In this document: positions 54,306 through 62,873 of the stretch, in pieces
Layout of the letters: each line of letters opens with the position of its first letter
Numbering within the stretch: position 1 is the first letter of the stretch
Source of the DNA: Ligilactobacillus faecis
GTDB taxonomy: Bacteria; Bacillota; Bacilli; Lactobacillales; Lactobacillaceae
Direction: 5' to 3'
Assembly (NCBI RefSeq): GCF_029889745.1
Contig: NZ_CP123639.1
Span: 1,717,501 to 1,781,500, forward strand
Length of the DNA stretch: 64,000 nucleotides
Notes under the pieces: model-generated
Told to the model about the DNA's origin: nothing
Database searches by the model: none
Seen by the model: the letters and a program-made list of their open reading frames with translations, nothing else
Translations under genes and position numbers: made by a program

Positions 54306-54914
54306 TTAAGGTTCATGCTCGAGTAAGTGATCAACATATTTTAAATAGGGGATCCGCGGATGGAGTCCATACTGGATCTCAAACCCTTCACTTGCGATCA
54401 CGCTTTTAGGGATCGATTTAGAGCCAGTAAGGCGTTCGTCCCAGTAGCGAAAAAGAGTTTTAGCTGGAAGGAGAAATAGTTGATCGTGTTTAACGAACTT
54501 GATGATCGTAAAGCAGATCCCGGCTTGAGCTTGACAAGCTCGCATATGTTCAACTTGATGCTCATGGAAATTACTTAATGGAAAAGACGTTTTATTTTTA
54601 GTTTCTTTTGCCTCAAAATCTAAGTATTTTCCGTTATAGACTCCATTATAATCAGTCGTTGATGCCTGTTTGAAGTAGGCTTTTTGGATCACAGCAGCGC
54701 TACGCTTAGGATAATAGACATCTACGATCTGAACAGGAGTAGGTTTTTTATGAACAACAGCGATCCCAGTCTGAAGATAGAATTTATTGCTTTCGTTTAT
54801 CTCGTCTTCTAGTGACATCCCTCGTTTACTATAGATAATATTTTTATGTCTGATCCTTTTAGCGGGATAGTCATTTTGCGTATAGGGATCGCCATTTGGA
54901 TAATGAAAGACCAT
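54306..54914 (-). CDS. recU: Holliday junction resolvase RecU
   Basis: A 202-aa protein, the length of Bacilli RecU. Seen: RGMSLEDEINESNKFYLQTG, AVVHKKPTPVQIVDVYYP, the catalytic GVYNGKYLDFEAKETKNKTSFPL (Asp, Glu, Lys of the PD-ExK-like site), NFHEHQVEHMRACQAQAGI and FRYWDERLTGSKSIPKS. It resolves recombination junctions and is coupled to PBP1 in gram-positives. It starts at ATG 54914 and is the first gene of the recU-pbp1A pair. Confidence 0.95.
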   Translation of the reverse strand: MVFHYPNGDPYTQNDYPAKRIRHKNIIYSKRGMSLEDEINESNKFYLQTGIAVVHKKPTPVQIVDVYYPKRSAAVIQKAYFKQASTTDYNGVYNGKYLDFEAKETKNKTSFPLSNFHEHQVEHMRACQAQAGICFTIIKFVKHDQLFLLPAKTLFRYWDERLTGSKSIPKSVIASEGFEIQYGLHPRIPYLKYVDHLLEHEP

Positions 54915-55398
54915 TAGCCATCACGCTACTATATAAAACGTTATCAAATATGTTCGTAAACTAGCGCGACCACATTTGAAAAAGAATCATATATTCCTTT
55001 CTTGAGTTTATTTGCTATCGGCAACACAAGCTAGTTTTAAGGTGCTTGGGCTGATAGTTTTTGGGTGGAGCACACTTTGTTCTTATACTGTGGCTGATAA
55101 ATTTGAACTTATCTTTTGATTTATCAGCGATAAAGATCGGTCACAACGACATTACAAAACTAAAAAAGCATGTTTGTATATATCTCGATCAGCAGTTGTT
55201 AACTCCTATCCGATTTATTATAACATATTCATTGATAATTGGGCGAGAAGCCAATGGTTTTGACCACAGGAAGATAGCATGACTTCTCGTTATATATTGA
55301 AAGTTGAGCAGAATCTGCAAGAAGTGCTTTTGCATGCTATAAAACTGGTGTTACAAGCATCAGTTGATAGCTTGAGATGATTGGCGAGCCTCAGTTTC
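54915..55398. other. Intergenic stretch without a recognised gene
   Basis: About 480 bases between the divergent recU and ypsA. It contains a small inverted repeat (ctgataaat..atttatcag near 55093-55128) and short AT-rich fragments with no ribosome binding sites. I see no gene. Confidence 0.4.
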
Positions 55399-55426
55399 TT
55401 TTGTAAGCCACATATATGCTATTATA
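55399..55426 (+). promoter_or_regulatory. Promoter of ypsA
   Basis: TTGTAA (55399-55404), a 16-base spacer and a perfect TATAAT (55421-55426), about 30 bases before the ATG. Confidence 0.65.
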
Positions 55427-55455
55427 ATAGCTAAAAATAGAGAAGAGGTGTAAAA

Positions 55456-56004
55456 ATGCGTTTGTGGGTCACAGGCTATCGTAGCTACGAACTTGGGATC
55501 TTTAAAACAGATGATAAAAAGATCGAAGTTATCAAATATGCTTTGCGCCAATTATTTGAACGCAAATTAGACGAGGAACTAGAGTGGATCATTTCTGGGG
55601 GGCAGCTAGGAGTAGAACAGTGGGCTTTAGAAGCTGCACTAGATTTTACTAAAGAAAACATCAATGTAAAAACAGCTTTGATGTATCCTTACGCCGAATT
55701 TTCTAAAAATTGGAAAGAAGATAAGCAACTCAAATTATACGAATTAGAGCAGACTGTTGATTTTTCGGCCAGTGTCAGTGACAAACCCTACACTTCACCC
55801 GTTCAATTACGAAATTACCAACGATTTATGGTAGAACATACAGATCAAGCGGTCTTGCTTTATGATCCGGAATATCCAGGCAAAGCTAAATATGACCACG
55901 AATTTCTTCAAAAGACCGCCCATCCTTTTGAATTGATCGATATGTATCAATTACAAGATGCAGCAGAACAATATGCAGAACAACAAAGGATCGACTATGA
56001 GTAA
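55456..56004 (+). CDS. ypsA: YpsA-family protein (DUF1273)
   Basis: A 182-aa SLOG-superfamily protein: MRLWVTGYRSYELGIF, then EWIISGGQLGVEQWALEAAL (nucleotide-binding Rossmann loop), ALMYPYAEFSKNW and RNYQRFMVEHTDQAVLLYDPEYPGKAKY. In Bacillus/Staphylococcus YpsA is a cell division-associated protein, and its gene is next to gpsB, as here. The ATG follows agaagaggtg. Separate promoter; gpsB follows after 124 bases. Confidence 0.9.
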   Translation: MRLWVTGYRSYELGIFKTDDKKIEVIKYALRQLFERKLDEELEWIISGGQLGVEQWALEAALDFTKENINVKTALMYPYAEFSKNWKEDKQLKLYELEQTVDFSASVSDKPYTSPVQLRNYQRFMVEHTDQAVLLYDPEYPGKAKYDHEFLQKTAHPFELIDMYQLQDAAEQYAEQQRIDYE

Positions 56005-56128
56005 TAATTGTTGAGGATTGAAATTACTATACAAACAAATAAATATACTTTACAATAAAGGATATTTTTGATACACTAAGTAGTGTTATGAGTTAAGCTC
56101 CTAATATATAAATTGAGGTGTAGTTTCG

Positions 56129-56470
56129 ATGGAAAATGTAAATCTTACGCCTAAGGACATCGTAAATAAACATTTTACTAAGGGCTTACGTGGGTATGAC
56201 CAAAATGAAGTCGATGAATATCTTGATGCTGTTATTCAAGATTATGAAACTTATGCAAAAGAAGTGCAACGTCTTCAAATGGAAAATGACCGTTTAGTAA
56301 GTAAGGTCGATGAATTAACAAAACAAGTCGCTGTAGGTAACTCAGGTCAGACAACACGGCCAACAACAAATGTGGCGAATATGGATGTATTGAAACGTTT
56401 GTCCAATTTGGAACGGCACGTATTCGGTGCGCAACTCGATGATGAGAGTGACCGTAGTAATCGCTTTTAA
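56129..56470 (+). CDS. gpsB: Cell division and peptidoglycan synthesis coordinator GpsB
   Basis: A 113-aa DivIVA-like protein with the membrane-binding N-terminus [28 protein letters not shown] followed by a coiled coil (about 35-68), a variable linker and a C-terminal trimerising helix ([16 protein letters not shown]). GpsB links penicillin-binding proteins to the divisome; pbp1A of this window is a plausible partner. The ATG follows ttgaggtgtag. rnpB follows directly. Confidence 0.95.
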   Translation: MENVNLTPKDIVNKHFTKGLRGYDQNEVDEYLDAVIQDYETYAKEVQRLQMENDRLVSKVDELTKQVAVGNSGQTTRPTTNVANMDVLKRLSNLERHVFGAQLDDESDRSNRF

Positions 56471-56490
56471 ATTAAGTTATTAATATAATG

Positions 56491-56876
56491 TGTAGTTTTC
56501 TGGTAATCGCGGTCTATTTGATATAGGCTGAGGAAAGTCCAAGCTTGCACAGGCTGAGATGCCTGTAGTGATCGTGCTTGCTGAAAAAATAAGGCAAGGT
56601 ATCGTTTAGGCGGTAACGGCAGATAAAAGGGCTAAAGTCTTTGACCATGTCCGAGTAGTCTTGAAAAGTGCCACAGTGACGAAGCAATAGTGGAAACATT
56701 ATTGGTGGAACGAGGTAAACCCCGCGAGCAGGTAACCCAAACTTTGGTAGGGGCGCTTCATGACGGAAATGAACTAATCATGGGGGTAAGTCGTATGACT
56801 TACAGATAGATGATTACCACCGATTCTAGCTCCCTGGGCTAGATGACGTACAGAACGTGGCTTATAGAGGACTACA
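56491..56876 (+). rRNA. rnpB: RNase P RNA gene rnpB (type B) - placed here as structural RNA, not ribosomal
   Basis: The RNA component of ribonuclease P, which matures tRNA 5' ends; it is a non-coding RNA and not a ribosomal RNA. Conserved parts: ggtaatcgcgg, gaggaaagtcc near 56531, gagatgcc, ggcggtaacggcag, gaaagtgccacagtgacgaag, the J-type gaggtaaaccccgcgagca, aacccaaa..ttggtaggggcgc, agatagatgattaccaccg and the 3' acagaacgtggcttatag. The outer ends tgtagttt and ggactaca pair as helix P1. The order of helices follows the Bacillus type B RNA. A TATAAT lies immediately upstream (56484-56489). The position after gpsB is typical of Bacilli. Confidence 0.6.
56491..56876 (+). ncRNA. rnpB: RNase P RNA (type B)
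   Basis: This is the intended class for the RNA described in the preceding entry: a type B RNase P RNA of about 385 bases, with P1 closed by tgtagttt/ggactaca, the universally conserved gaggaaagtcc and acagaacgtggcttatag segments, and a gpsB-rnpB-ypsC context. The exact 5' end is uncertain by about 5 bases because the upstream TATAAT lies very close. Confidence 0.95.
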
Positions 56877-56885
56877 TATCAGGAT

Positions 56886-56923
56886 AGCTAGGATAGAAGG
56901 TAACTTTTATCCTAGCTTTTTTA
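56886..56923 (+). terminator. Terminator of rnpB
   Basis: agctaggata pairs with tatcctagct across a 12-base loop and is followed by T6. Confidence 0.88.
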
Positions 56924-56980
56924 ATATGAATATAATGAAAGGGGCTCCTAGTCAAAGATAAGCTAGGACAAATTAAAGTT

Positions 56981-58117
56981 ATGAAACAATATGATTTGAT
57001 CGCAACTTGTGCGGCAGGGATCGAAGCCGTTACGGGTAATGAATTGCGCCATCTAGGCTATGATGTAAAAGTTGAAAATGGGCGTGTCCGCTTTAAAGGA
57101 ACGATCGCAGATATTTTAAAAACGAATCTTTGGTTACGAACAGCTGACCGTGTCAAAGTCATTGTCGGTGAATTTCGGGCGACGACATTTGACGAACTCT
57201 TTGAACGGACAAAAGCCCTTGCTTGGGAAGAGTATTTACCGTTAGATGCTAATTTTCCGGTAGCTGGAAAATCGCAAAAGTCGAAACTTCATAATGTTCC
57301 AAGTGTGCAAGCGATCGTGAAAAAAGCGATCGTTGAGAAATTATCCTTGATCTATCATCGACGTTCTTTTTTACCAGAAACAGGGGCTAAATACCCATTG
57401 GAAGTAGCTTTGAATAAGGACCGCGCTTTATTGACGTTGGATACAACGGGAAGTAGCTTATTCAAACGAGGCTACCGTCTTGAAAAAGGTGGCGCGCCAT
57501 TGAAAGAAAATATGGCTGCCGCTCTTGTGTTGCTAGCTCGGTGGTATCCTGAAAAAACATTTGTCGATCCTGTATGTGGTTCTGGAACACTTCCGATCGA
57601 AGCGGCCATGATCGGACATAATATCGCACCAGGGATCAAACGTAATTTTGTTTGTGAAACATGGGACTGGATCCCTGATGAACTTGTTGAAGTACTGCGA
57701 CAAGATGCGCAGGCACAAGTCAAATTCGATCAAGAACTCGATATTTGTGGTTACGATATTGACGGACGGATGATCGAGATCGCTCAAAAAAATGCTATTG
57801 CAGCAGGTGTTGACAAAAGTATCACTTTCAAACAGCTAGCAGTCAAAGACTTTAAAACAACTAAAGAATATGGTGTGATCGTTGCTAATCCACCATATGG
57901 TGAACGTTTGAGCGATGCTGCAGGAGTCCACCGTTTGTATCGTGAAATGGGTGATGTTTATCGTCCGTTAGAAACTTGGAGCAAATACATTTTGACAAGT
58001 GATCTAGAGTTTGAAAAATATTACGGACAAAAGGCTACCAAAAGACGTAAATTATACAATGGAACTTTGCGAACCGATCTTTTCCAATATTGGGGAAGAC
58101 GTAAACCACGTGCTTAA
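56981..58117 (+). CDS. ypsC: THUMP-domain class I RNA methyltransferase (YpsC/RlmL-like)
   Basis: A 378-aa protein: an N-terminal THUMP/ferredoxin-like domain (about 1-155, LIATCAAGIEAVTGNELRHLG), then a Rossmann methyltransferase with TFVDPVCGSGTLPIEAAMIG (SAM motif I) and IVANPPYGERL (NPPY, N6/N2-type methylation). Family members methylate G2445-type positions of 23S rRNA; the exact site here is unknown. The ATG follows a weak site. Its TAA at 58115-58117 overlaps the stop codon of the convergent RNase HI-like gene. Confidence 0.9.
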   Translation: MKQYDLIATCAAGIEAVTGNELRHLGYDVKVENGRVRFKGTIADILKTNLWLRTADRVKVIVGEFRATTFDELFERTKALAWEEYLPLDANFPVAGKSQKSKLHNVPSVQAIVKKAIVEKLSLIYHRRSFLPETGAKYPLEVALNKDRALLTLDTTGSSLFKRGYRLEKGGAPLKENMAAALVLLARWYPEKTFVDPVCGSGTLPIEAAMIGHNIAPGIKRNFVCETWDWIPDELVEVLRQDAQAQVKFDQELDICGYDIDGRMIEIAQKNAIAAGVDKSITFKQLAVKDFKTTKEYGVIVANPPYGERLSDAAGVHRLYREMGDVYRPLETWSKYILTSDLEFEKYYGQKATKRRKLYNGTLRTDLFQYWGRRKPRA

Positions 58118-58488
58118 GCATGGAGTGCTTGGAGGGCGAGATTGTGTGCGCCTTTATTTTGAGTATCGGGGATCCATTGATCGATGATCAAGGGAAGTTC
58201 AGCCCGCAATGCATTTAATTGAGTTAATTCCTCGGCAAAAGAGCGACTATAATTTTTTTCGAGGCTATCGATCACGATCTTACTATCGCTATAAAAAAGG
58301 AGCGTTTCAGCCGGAAAGTGTTTGCTTACTTCTGAAAAGCCGGCGATCGCAGCTTTAAACTCTGCTTGGTGATTGTTTTTGGCTGTTGTTTTTTGTTTGA
58401 GTTGATATTGATGTTCGTTGTGAACGATCAAGATCCCTAGACCGACCTGATCGTTTTTGATGGCTGCGTCAGTATATAATTTGATCAT
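58114..58488 (-). CDS. RNase HI-like protein, fourth acidic residue replaced
   Basis: A 124-aa RNase H fold protein: LYTDAAIKNDQVGLG (first Asp), NHQAEFKAAIAGF (Glu), LLFYSDSKIVIDSL (Asp) and a C-terminal NKGAHNLALQAL, where the family's NxxAD would put the fourth catalytic Asp; here that position is His. Bacillus YpeP/YpdQ-type RNase HI paralogues also have weak or no activity. It starts at ATG 58488. Convergent with ypsC: the two stops share the palindrome gcttaagc. It may be non-catalytic or use altered metal binding. Confidence 0.8.
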   Translation of the reverse strand: MIKLYTDAAIKNDQVGLGILIVHNEHQYQLKQKTTAKNNHQAEFKAAIAGFSEVSKHFPAETLLFYSDSKIVIDSLEKNYSRSFAEELTQLNALRAELPLIIDQWIPDTQNKGAHNLALQALHA

Positions 58489-58567
58489 GATAAAACTCCC
58501 TTTAAATTTAGACTGTCTTCATTCTAAATTTTTATTAGATCTTGAGCAAGAGAAAGGTGTTTTGTAA

Positions 58568-58951
58568 TTGAAACAAAAATTTTATTGTCAACCTGATATC
58601 CCTACGGCAGTCACTTGTTGGTCGTATACTTTGATGATATTTTTAACAAGTCTATTTTTATGGTTAGAGATCACAGTTTTTCAGATCTGGACGGCGATCA
58701 GCTTCGGTGTTTTTTTGCTAGTCGTAGTTCTCCAAGTCTTGAGGCGGAAATTGATCTTGACTGAAGATGAGATCGTGCTAAAAAATGTTTTAGCCCTTAA
58801 TAATAAAACAATCAAATTTAAAGATATCAAACAAGTGTCACATACAAAATATCGGTTACAGATCAGTGATCGATTTCGAACTTATGAAGTTTTGATGCTA
58901 CCTAAAAGTGTGACAAAAGCTTACGACGAACTTAAAAAGTTCGGTTTTTAA
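58568..58951 (+). CDS. ebsA: EbsA-family membrane protein
   Basis: A 127-aa protein beginning (TTG) MKQKFYCQPDIPTAVTCWSY, with two hydrophobic segments (about 18-35 and 40-58), a basic turn (RRK) and a C-terminal soluble part with LTEDEIVLKNVLALNN and YEVLMLPKSVTKAYDELKKFGF. This is the pattern of EbsA, named in Enterococcus (surface/aggregation-related) where it lies next to an RNase H gene, as here. The start is TTG, about 9 bases after gaaaggtg. Function uncertain. Confidence 0.75.
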   Translation: MKQKFYCQPDIPTAVTCWSYTLMIFLTSLFLWLEITVFQIWTAISFGVFLLVVVLQVLRRKLILTEDEIVLKNVLALNNKTIKFKDIKQVSHTKYRLQISDRFRTYEVLMLPKSVTKAYDELKKFGF

Positions 58952-59055
58952 GTAGTCTTAAATGTTTATTGAAGGTATGATCCACTATTTTGGTGACAAA
59001 AGACGGATAATACTTTATACTGGAGATAAATCAATCAAAGGAAGGTCCTCATATA

Positions 59056-60714
59056 GTGAAAGATATTGAAATTGCACAACAAAGTGAGATGTTACCGATC
59101 GTTGAGGTCGCTAAAAAAGCTGGGTTAACTGAAGATGAGATCGAACAATACGGTCCGTATAAGGCGAAGATCAAATTACCGTTAGTACAAAAAGAAAAAA
59201 CAAAACAAAAATTGATCTTAATGACAGCTGTCAATCCAACACCGGCTGGGGAAGGAAAGTCAACAGTAACGGTTGGTTTAGGTGATGCGCTTAGTTTATT
59301 AGGTAAAAAAACAATGATCGCTCTACGTGAACCGTCTTTAGGACCGGTAATGGGGATGAAAGGTGGTGCAACTGGAGGGGGCTATTCTCAAGTTGTACCA
59401 ATGGAAGATATCAATCTTCATTTCACAGGCGATATGCATGCATTGACAACTGCTAATAATACGTTAGCTGCTTTAGTCGATAATCATATTTATCAAGGAA
59501 ATAAATTGAATATCGATCAGCGGCGTGTTATTTGGAAACGTGTTTTAGATATCAATGATCGAGCTTTACGAAATATCGTGATCGGTCTTGGGGGGATCAC
59601 CCAAGGTATTCCTCGTGAAGATGGATTTGATATCACAGTAGCTTCAGAAATGATGGCGATCTTATGTTTAGCTAAAGATATCGAGGATCTTAAAAAACGG
59701 ATCGGAGCGATCGTAGTTGGCTATACATTTGACCGCAAACCAGTGACTGTTGATGAATTAGGTGTGACTGGGGCGATCGCACTCTTATTGAAGGATGCGT
59801 TGAAACCTAATTTAGTCCAAACGCTAGCTCATACACCAGCGATCGTTCATGGAGGACCATTTGCTAATATCGCACATGGATGTAACAGTGTTTTGGCAAC
59901 AAGAACTGCACTTGAATTAGCTGATTATACGGTAACTGAGGCTGGCTTTGGAGCTGACCTTGGTGCAGAAAAGTTTTTAGATATCAAAGCGCCACAGTTA
60001 GGTAAATATCCAGATACGATCGTGATCGTTGCAACTGTTCGAGCCCTTAAGATGAACGGGGGGATCGCTAAAGATCAGCTTGATAAAGAAGATGTTGAAG
60101 CTTTGCAAAGAGGTTCTGAAAACTTAAAACGGCATATCAAGAGCATGAAACGCTATGGGATCCCGGTAGTTGTGGCGATCAACCAATTCACAGCTGATAC
60201 AAAAGTTGAATTAGAGACATTAAAAGCGATCTGTGCGACTGTAGATACACCAGCAGTCGTAGCAGATGTTTGGGGTCAAGGTGGCAAAGGAGCATTGGAA
60301 CTAGCTGAAGTTGTCGCAAAAACTTGTGAAAAACCTGTGCAAGTCCAAAAACTGTACGCTAGAGAAGACAGTTTAGAAGAAAAGATCACCAAGATCGTGA
60401 CTGAGATCTATGGTGGAAAAGATGTTCAGTTGAGTCCGAAAGCTTTGCGACAACTAGCACAATTTAAAGAGCTTGGTTGGGATAAATTACCTGTCTGCAT
60501 GGCCAAAACGCAATACTCACTATCAGATGATCCAAAAGCATTAGGTGCGCCGGTTGATTTTACGATCCATGTACGCGAATTTGTTCCTAAGTTAGGCGCT
60601 GGATTTATCGTAGCTTTGACAGGTAACGTTTTGACGATGCCAGGTCTACCTAAAGTTCCAGCGGCGATGGGAATGGATCTAGCTTCAGACGGTACAGTCA
60701 CAGGACTTTACTAG
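59056..60714 (+). CDS. fhs: Formate-tetrahydrofolate ligase
   Basis: A 552-aa enzyme making 10-formyl-THF from formate, ATP and THF. Seen: [21 protein letters not shown] (P-loop, about 57-77), [36 protein letters not shown], and [26 protein letters not shown]. Length is normal (about 555). It starts at GTG 59056 after aaaggaagg. Monocistronic with its own terminator; feeds one-carbon units to purines and fMet-tRNA. Confidence 0.95.
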   Translation: MKDIEIAQQSEMLPIVEVAKKAGLTEDEIEQYGPYKAKIKLPLVQKEKTKQKLILMTAVNPTPAGEGKSTVTVGLGDALSLLGKKTMIALREPSLGPVMGMKGGATGGGYSQVVPMEDINLHFTGDMHALTTANNTLAALVDNHIYQGNKLNIDQRRVIWKRVLDINDRALRNIVIGLGGITQGIPREDGFDITVASEMMAILCLAKDIEDLKKRIGAIVVGYTFDRKPVTVDELGVTGAIALLLKDALKPNLVQTLAHTPAIVHGGPFANIAHGCNSVLATRTALELADYTVTEAGFGADLGAEKFLDIKAPQLGKYPDTIVIVATVRALKMNGGIAKDQLDKEDVEALQRGSENLKRHIKSMKRYGIPVVVAINQFTADTKVELETLKAICATVDTPAVVADVWGQGGKGALELAEVVAKTCEKPVQVQKLYAREDSLEEKITKIVTEIYGGKDVQLSPKALRQLAQFKELGWDKLPVCMAKTQYSLSDDPKALGAPVDFTIHVREFVPKLGAGFIVALTGNVLTMPGLPKVPAAMGMDLASDGTVTGLY

Positions 60715-60726
60715 GTCAAATGAGAT

Positions 60727-60755
60727 AGGCTGTAGTTTAGACTACAGCTTTTTTG
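60727..60755 (+). terminator. Terminator after fhs
   Basis: gctgtagt pairs with actacagc across a short loop and is followed by T6. Confidence 0.85.
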
Positions 60756-60793
60756 CTGATAAATATTGATGATTCAAAAGAAGGTTAGAAAAG

Positions 60794-61246
60794 ATGCCAC
60801 TATATATTTTGCTGATCGGGATGATAGTTTTACTTGATCAACTGATGAAATACTTTATTCAAGCAAATATTCCGTTAAATGTCAGTTATGAAGTTATTCC
60901 TGGAGTACTTTCGATCGGACATGTGCGTAATTATGGTGCTGCCTGGAGCATGATGTTAGGGCAACGCTGGTTTTTTATCGTGATCGGCTTGCTTGCGCTA
61001 GTTGTTTTAAGTTATTATTTGAAAAAATTGTATCAAAATTGGCTTTATGCTTTAGGGTTTGCATTTTTGATCAGTGGAACACTTGGAAATTTGCTCGACC
61101 GTTTACTAACGGGGTATGTTGTCGATATGTTCGAATTGGATTTTATCAATTTTCCCGTCTTTAATATTGCTGATTGTGCCTTGACGTTAGGAGTGATCGT
61201 TGTTTTGATCGCGATGATGCGAGATAAAGAAGGTCTATTTGTATAA
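60794..61246 (+). CDS. lspA: Lipoprotein signal peptidase (signal peptidase II)
   Basis: A 150-aa inner-membrane aspartyl protease with four membrane helices: LLIGMIVLLDQLMKYFI, the conserved VRNYGAAWSMM (usual N-x-GAAF), GTLGNLLDRLLTGYVVDMFEL with the first catalytic Asp and FPVFNIADCALTLG with the second. It removes signal peptides from prolipoproteins at the lipobox. The ATG follows aagaaggttag. Usually it precedes rluD; here a relic and a glycosidase follow. Confidence 0.92.
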   Translation: MPLYILLIGMIVLLDQLMKYFIQANIPLNVSYEVIPGVLSIGHVRNYGAAWSMMLGQRWFFIVIGLLALVVLSYYLKKLYQNWLYALGFAFLISGTLGNLLDRLLTGYVVDMFELDFINFPVFNIADCALTLGVIVVLIAMMRDKEGLFV

Positions 61247-61339
61247 GATAAAAGCATCATTCAAAAAAGGGCACATATTGTTTCGTTTAAACCTAAGGAG
61301 CGATAATTATGGATCTAACTAGATGCTAGAATACATTAT

Positions 61340-61462
61340 TTTTGTTAGAACAGTAACTCTGATGATAATTGTTATGAAATTGACCTTGTTAGTACAAAGC
61401 AATACGGTGACGAATATGAAATAAAAGAGATGTCAGATACAGGGACGTTATTCTTACAGTAG
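61340..61462 (+). pseudogene. Short remnant of an unknown protein
   Basis: An open stretch in one frame reading SDDNCYEIDLVSTKQYGDEY and then KEMSDTGTLFLQ, stop at 61460-61462, with no start codon or ribosome binding site. It looks like the end of a decayed gene just before the glycosidase. Not recognised. Confidence 0.3.
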
Positions 61463-61471
61463 GGTGATCAC

Positions 61472-62629
61472 ATGACAAAACTAAAAGATAAACTTGGTTT
61501 TAACCTCTTTTATTGGGACCGACACTTTAGCGAAGCGCTTGATCTGATGCAACAAAAAGGCGTGAAATATGCGCGTTTATATTGGGACTTTCAGAGTTAC
61601 GAAATCAAAGATGATGCACTTGCTTGGCACTGGCGTGATGATGCGATCAAACAAGTCGTAGATCGAGGGATGATCCCAGTATTGCCATTTTCAGCTGGGG
61701 AGATCACAGGTGAGCGTACCTGGGTCGATGAGACTAGATCTTATTTTACGGTCGATGAGATCGCTAAGTTCAAAAAATTTATTACGCAAATAGTAGAGCG
61801 TTATAAGCAGTACAATATTATCTATGAGGCCTGGAACGAAGCCACCGGATCTTTTTGGGTCTGGTCGTGGCATGATGCGCAAAATGATCCTACGGTGATA
61901 CGATCATACATGAACATGAATAGGTATATTGCACAACAAGTCAAAAAGATCGCACCTGATTCTTGGTTTTGCGATTTAAGTAGTGTGTACTATCCTAACG
62001 TACATGAACCCTTTGGAAACAATAAACTAGCTAAGGTCATCGAAGAGCTAAAAAAGGATGTCAAACAAACGGACTATATATCTTTTCATCCATATCCGTT
62101 GCAAAGTATAAATAACGGCATGCCAGAAACTCTGATACGTGATGGAAAGATCGACGATTTAGATATCCCGTTGATGTATACTGAGTTAGGCTATCCACTT
62201 GAAAAAAGTTGGCAAGGTGAATGGAATGTAGCTCAATCTGCCGATAAGCTCGTTAGGTTGTTATTGATATCTGATGCTATCGGTATCGATGCGATGATCC
62301 CGTATACTTTGCGTACTGGTCAGGACTATTCTTTAGCCAACAGTCGCAACAAACAACTAGAGCTAAATTATATCGGGCAAGCTGTTTTTGACTTGCTTGA
62401 TGAACTAGGCGATCATACATTTATCCGACAAATAGACACAGGATCACACGTAGATTTTAGCGATGATCTATATGTACTCGAGTACCACAAGGGCGCTCAG
62501 TTAAAGATCGCGTATTGGACTCCAAAAGAGACGATCAGGCAACAAGTCACTTGGCAAGACTATAGACCAGAGCTAGTTTTTGAGACAAAAGTTAAATTTT
62601 TAAATTATAGCGATCTAGCTAAACAATAG
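61472..62629 (+). CDS. Clan-A (TIM barrel) glycoside hydrolase, GH39-like
   Basis: A 385-aa cytoplasmic protein (no signal peptide) with clan-A features: RLYWDFQSYEI, the acid/base Glu in IIYEAWNEATGSF (about 124), YISFHPYP and the nucleophile Glu in PLMYTELGYPLEKS (about 239). That spacing and FHPY suggest a GH39- or GH5-like enzyme acting on short oligosaccharides or glycosides. Substrate unknown. The ATG follows agggtgatc. Monocistronic; no sugar transporter or regulator is adjacent. Confidence 0.75.
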   Translation: MTKLKDKLGFNLFYWDRHFSEALDLMQQKGVKYARLYWDFQSYEIKDDALAWHWRDDAIKQVVDRGMIPVLPFSAGEITGERTWVDETRSYFTVDEIAKFKKFITQIVERYKQYNIIYEAWNEATGSFWVWSWHDAQNDPTVIRSYMNMNRYIAQQVKKIAPDSWFCDLSSVYYPNVHEPFGNNKLAKVIEELKKDVKQTDYISFHPYPLQSINNGMPETLIRDGKIDDLDIPLMYTELGYPLEKSWQGEWNVAQSADKLVRLLLISDAIGIDAMIPYTLRTGQDYSLANSRNKQLELNYIGQAVFDLLDELGDHTFIRQIDTGSHVDFSDDLYVLEYHKGAQLKIAYWTPKETIRQQVTWQDYRPELVFETKVKFLNYSDLAKQ

Positions 62630-62817
62630 TAGTAAAGAAGAGATGTAGCGCAATTGGCCGCAGTTGTAGAGCTTCATGTGGTCTTTTTAGAACAGGTTTT
62701 CTTGACTGAGTGGATAAGGATACGGTATGCGCGACAAATTGTACAAAACAACAAACGAGATCAGAAATACAAATCTGATTTATTCGGACAAACATTACGA
62801 TACTAGAATAGACACGA
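62630..62817. other. Intergenic stretch without a recognised gene
   Basis: About 190 bases. A frame starting ATG near 62737 runs through the terminator into the IS end, so it is not a real gene. No other feature is seen. Confidence 0.4.
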
Positions 62818-62857
62818 AAAGCGCCACACTCCAAAAATATCGAGTGTGGCGCTTTTT
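62818..62857 (+). terminator. Strong terminator before the ISL3-like element
   Basis: aagcgccacact pairs with agtgtggcgctt across an AT-rich loop and is followed by T6. Confidence 0.88.
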
Positions 62858-62873
62858 TGTTGCAAAAAAATTA

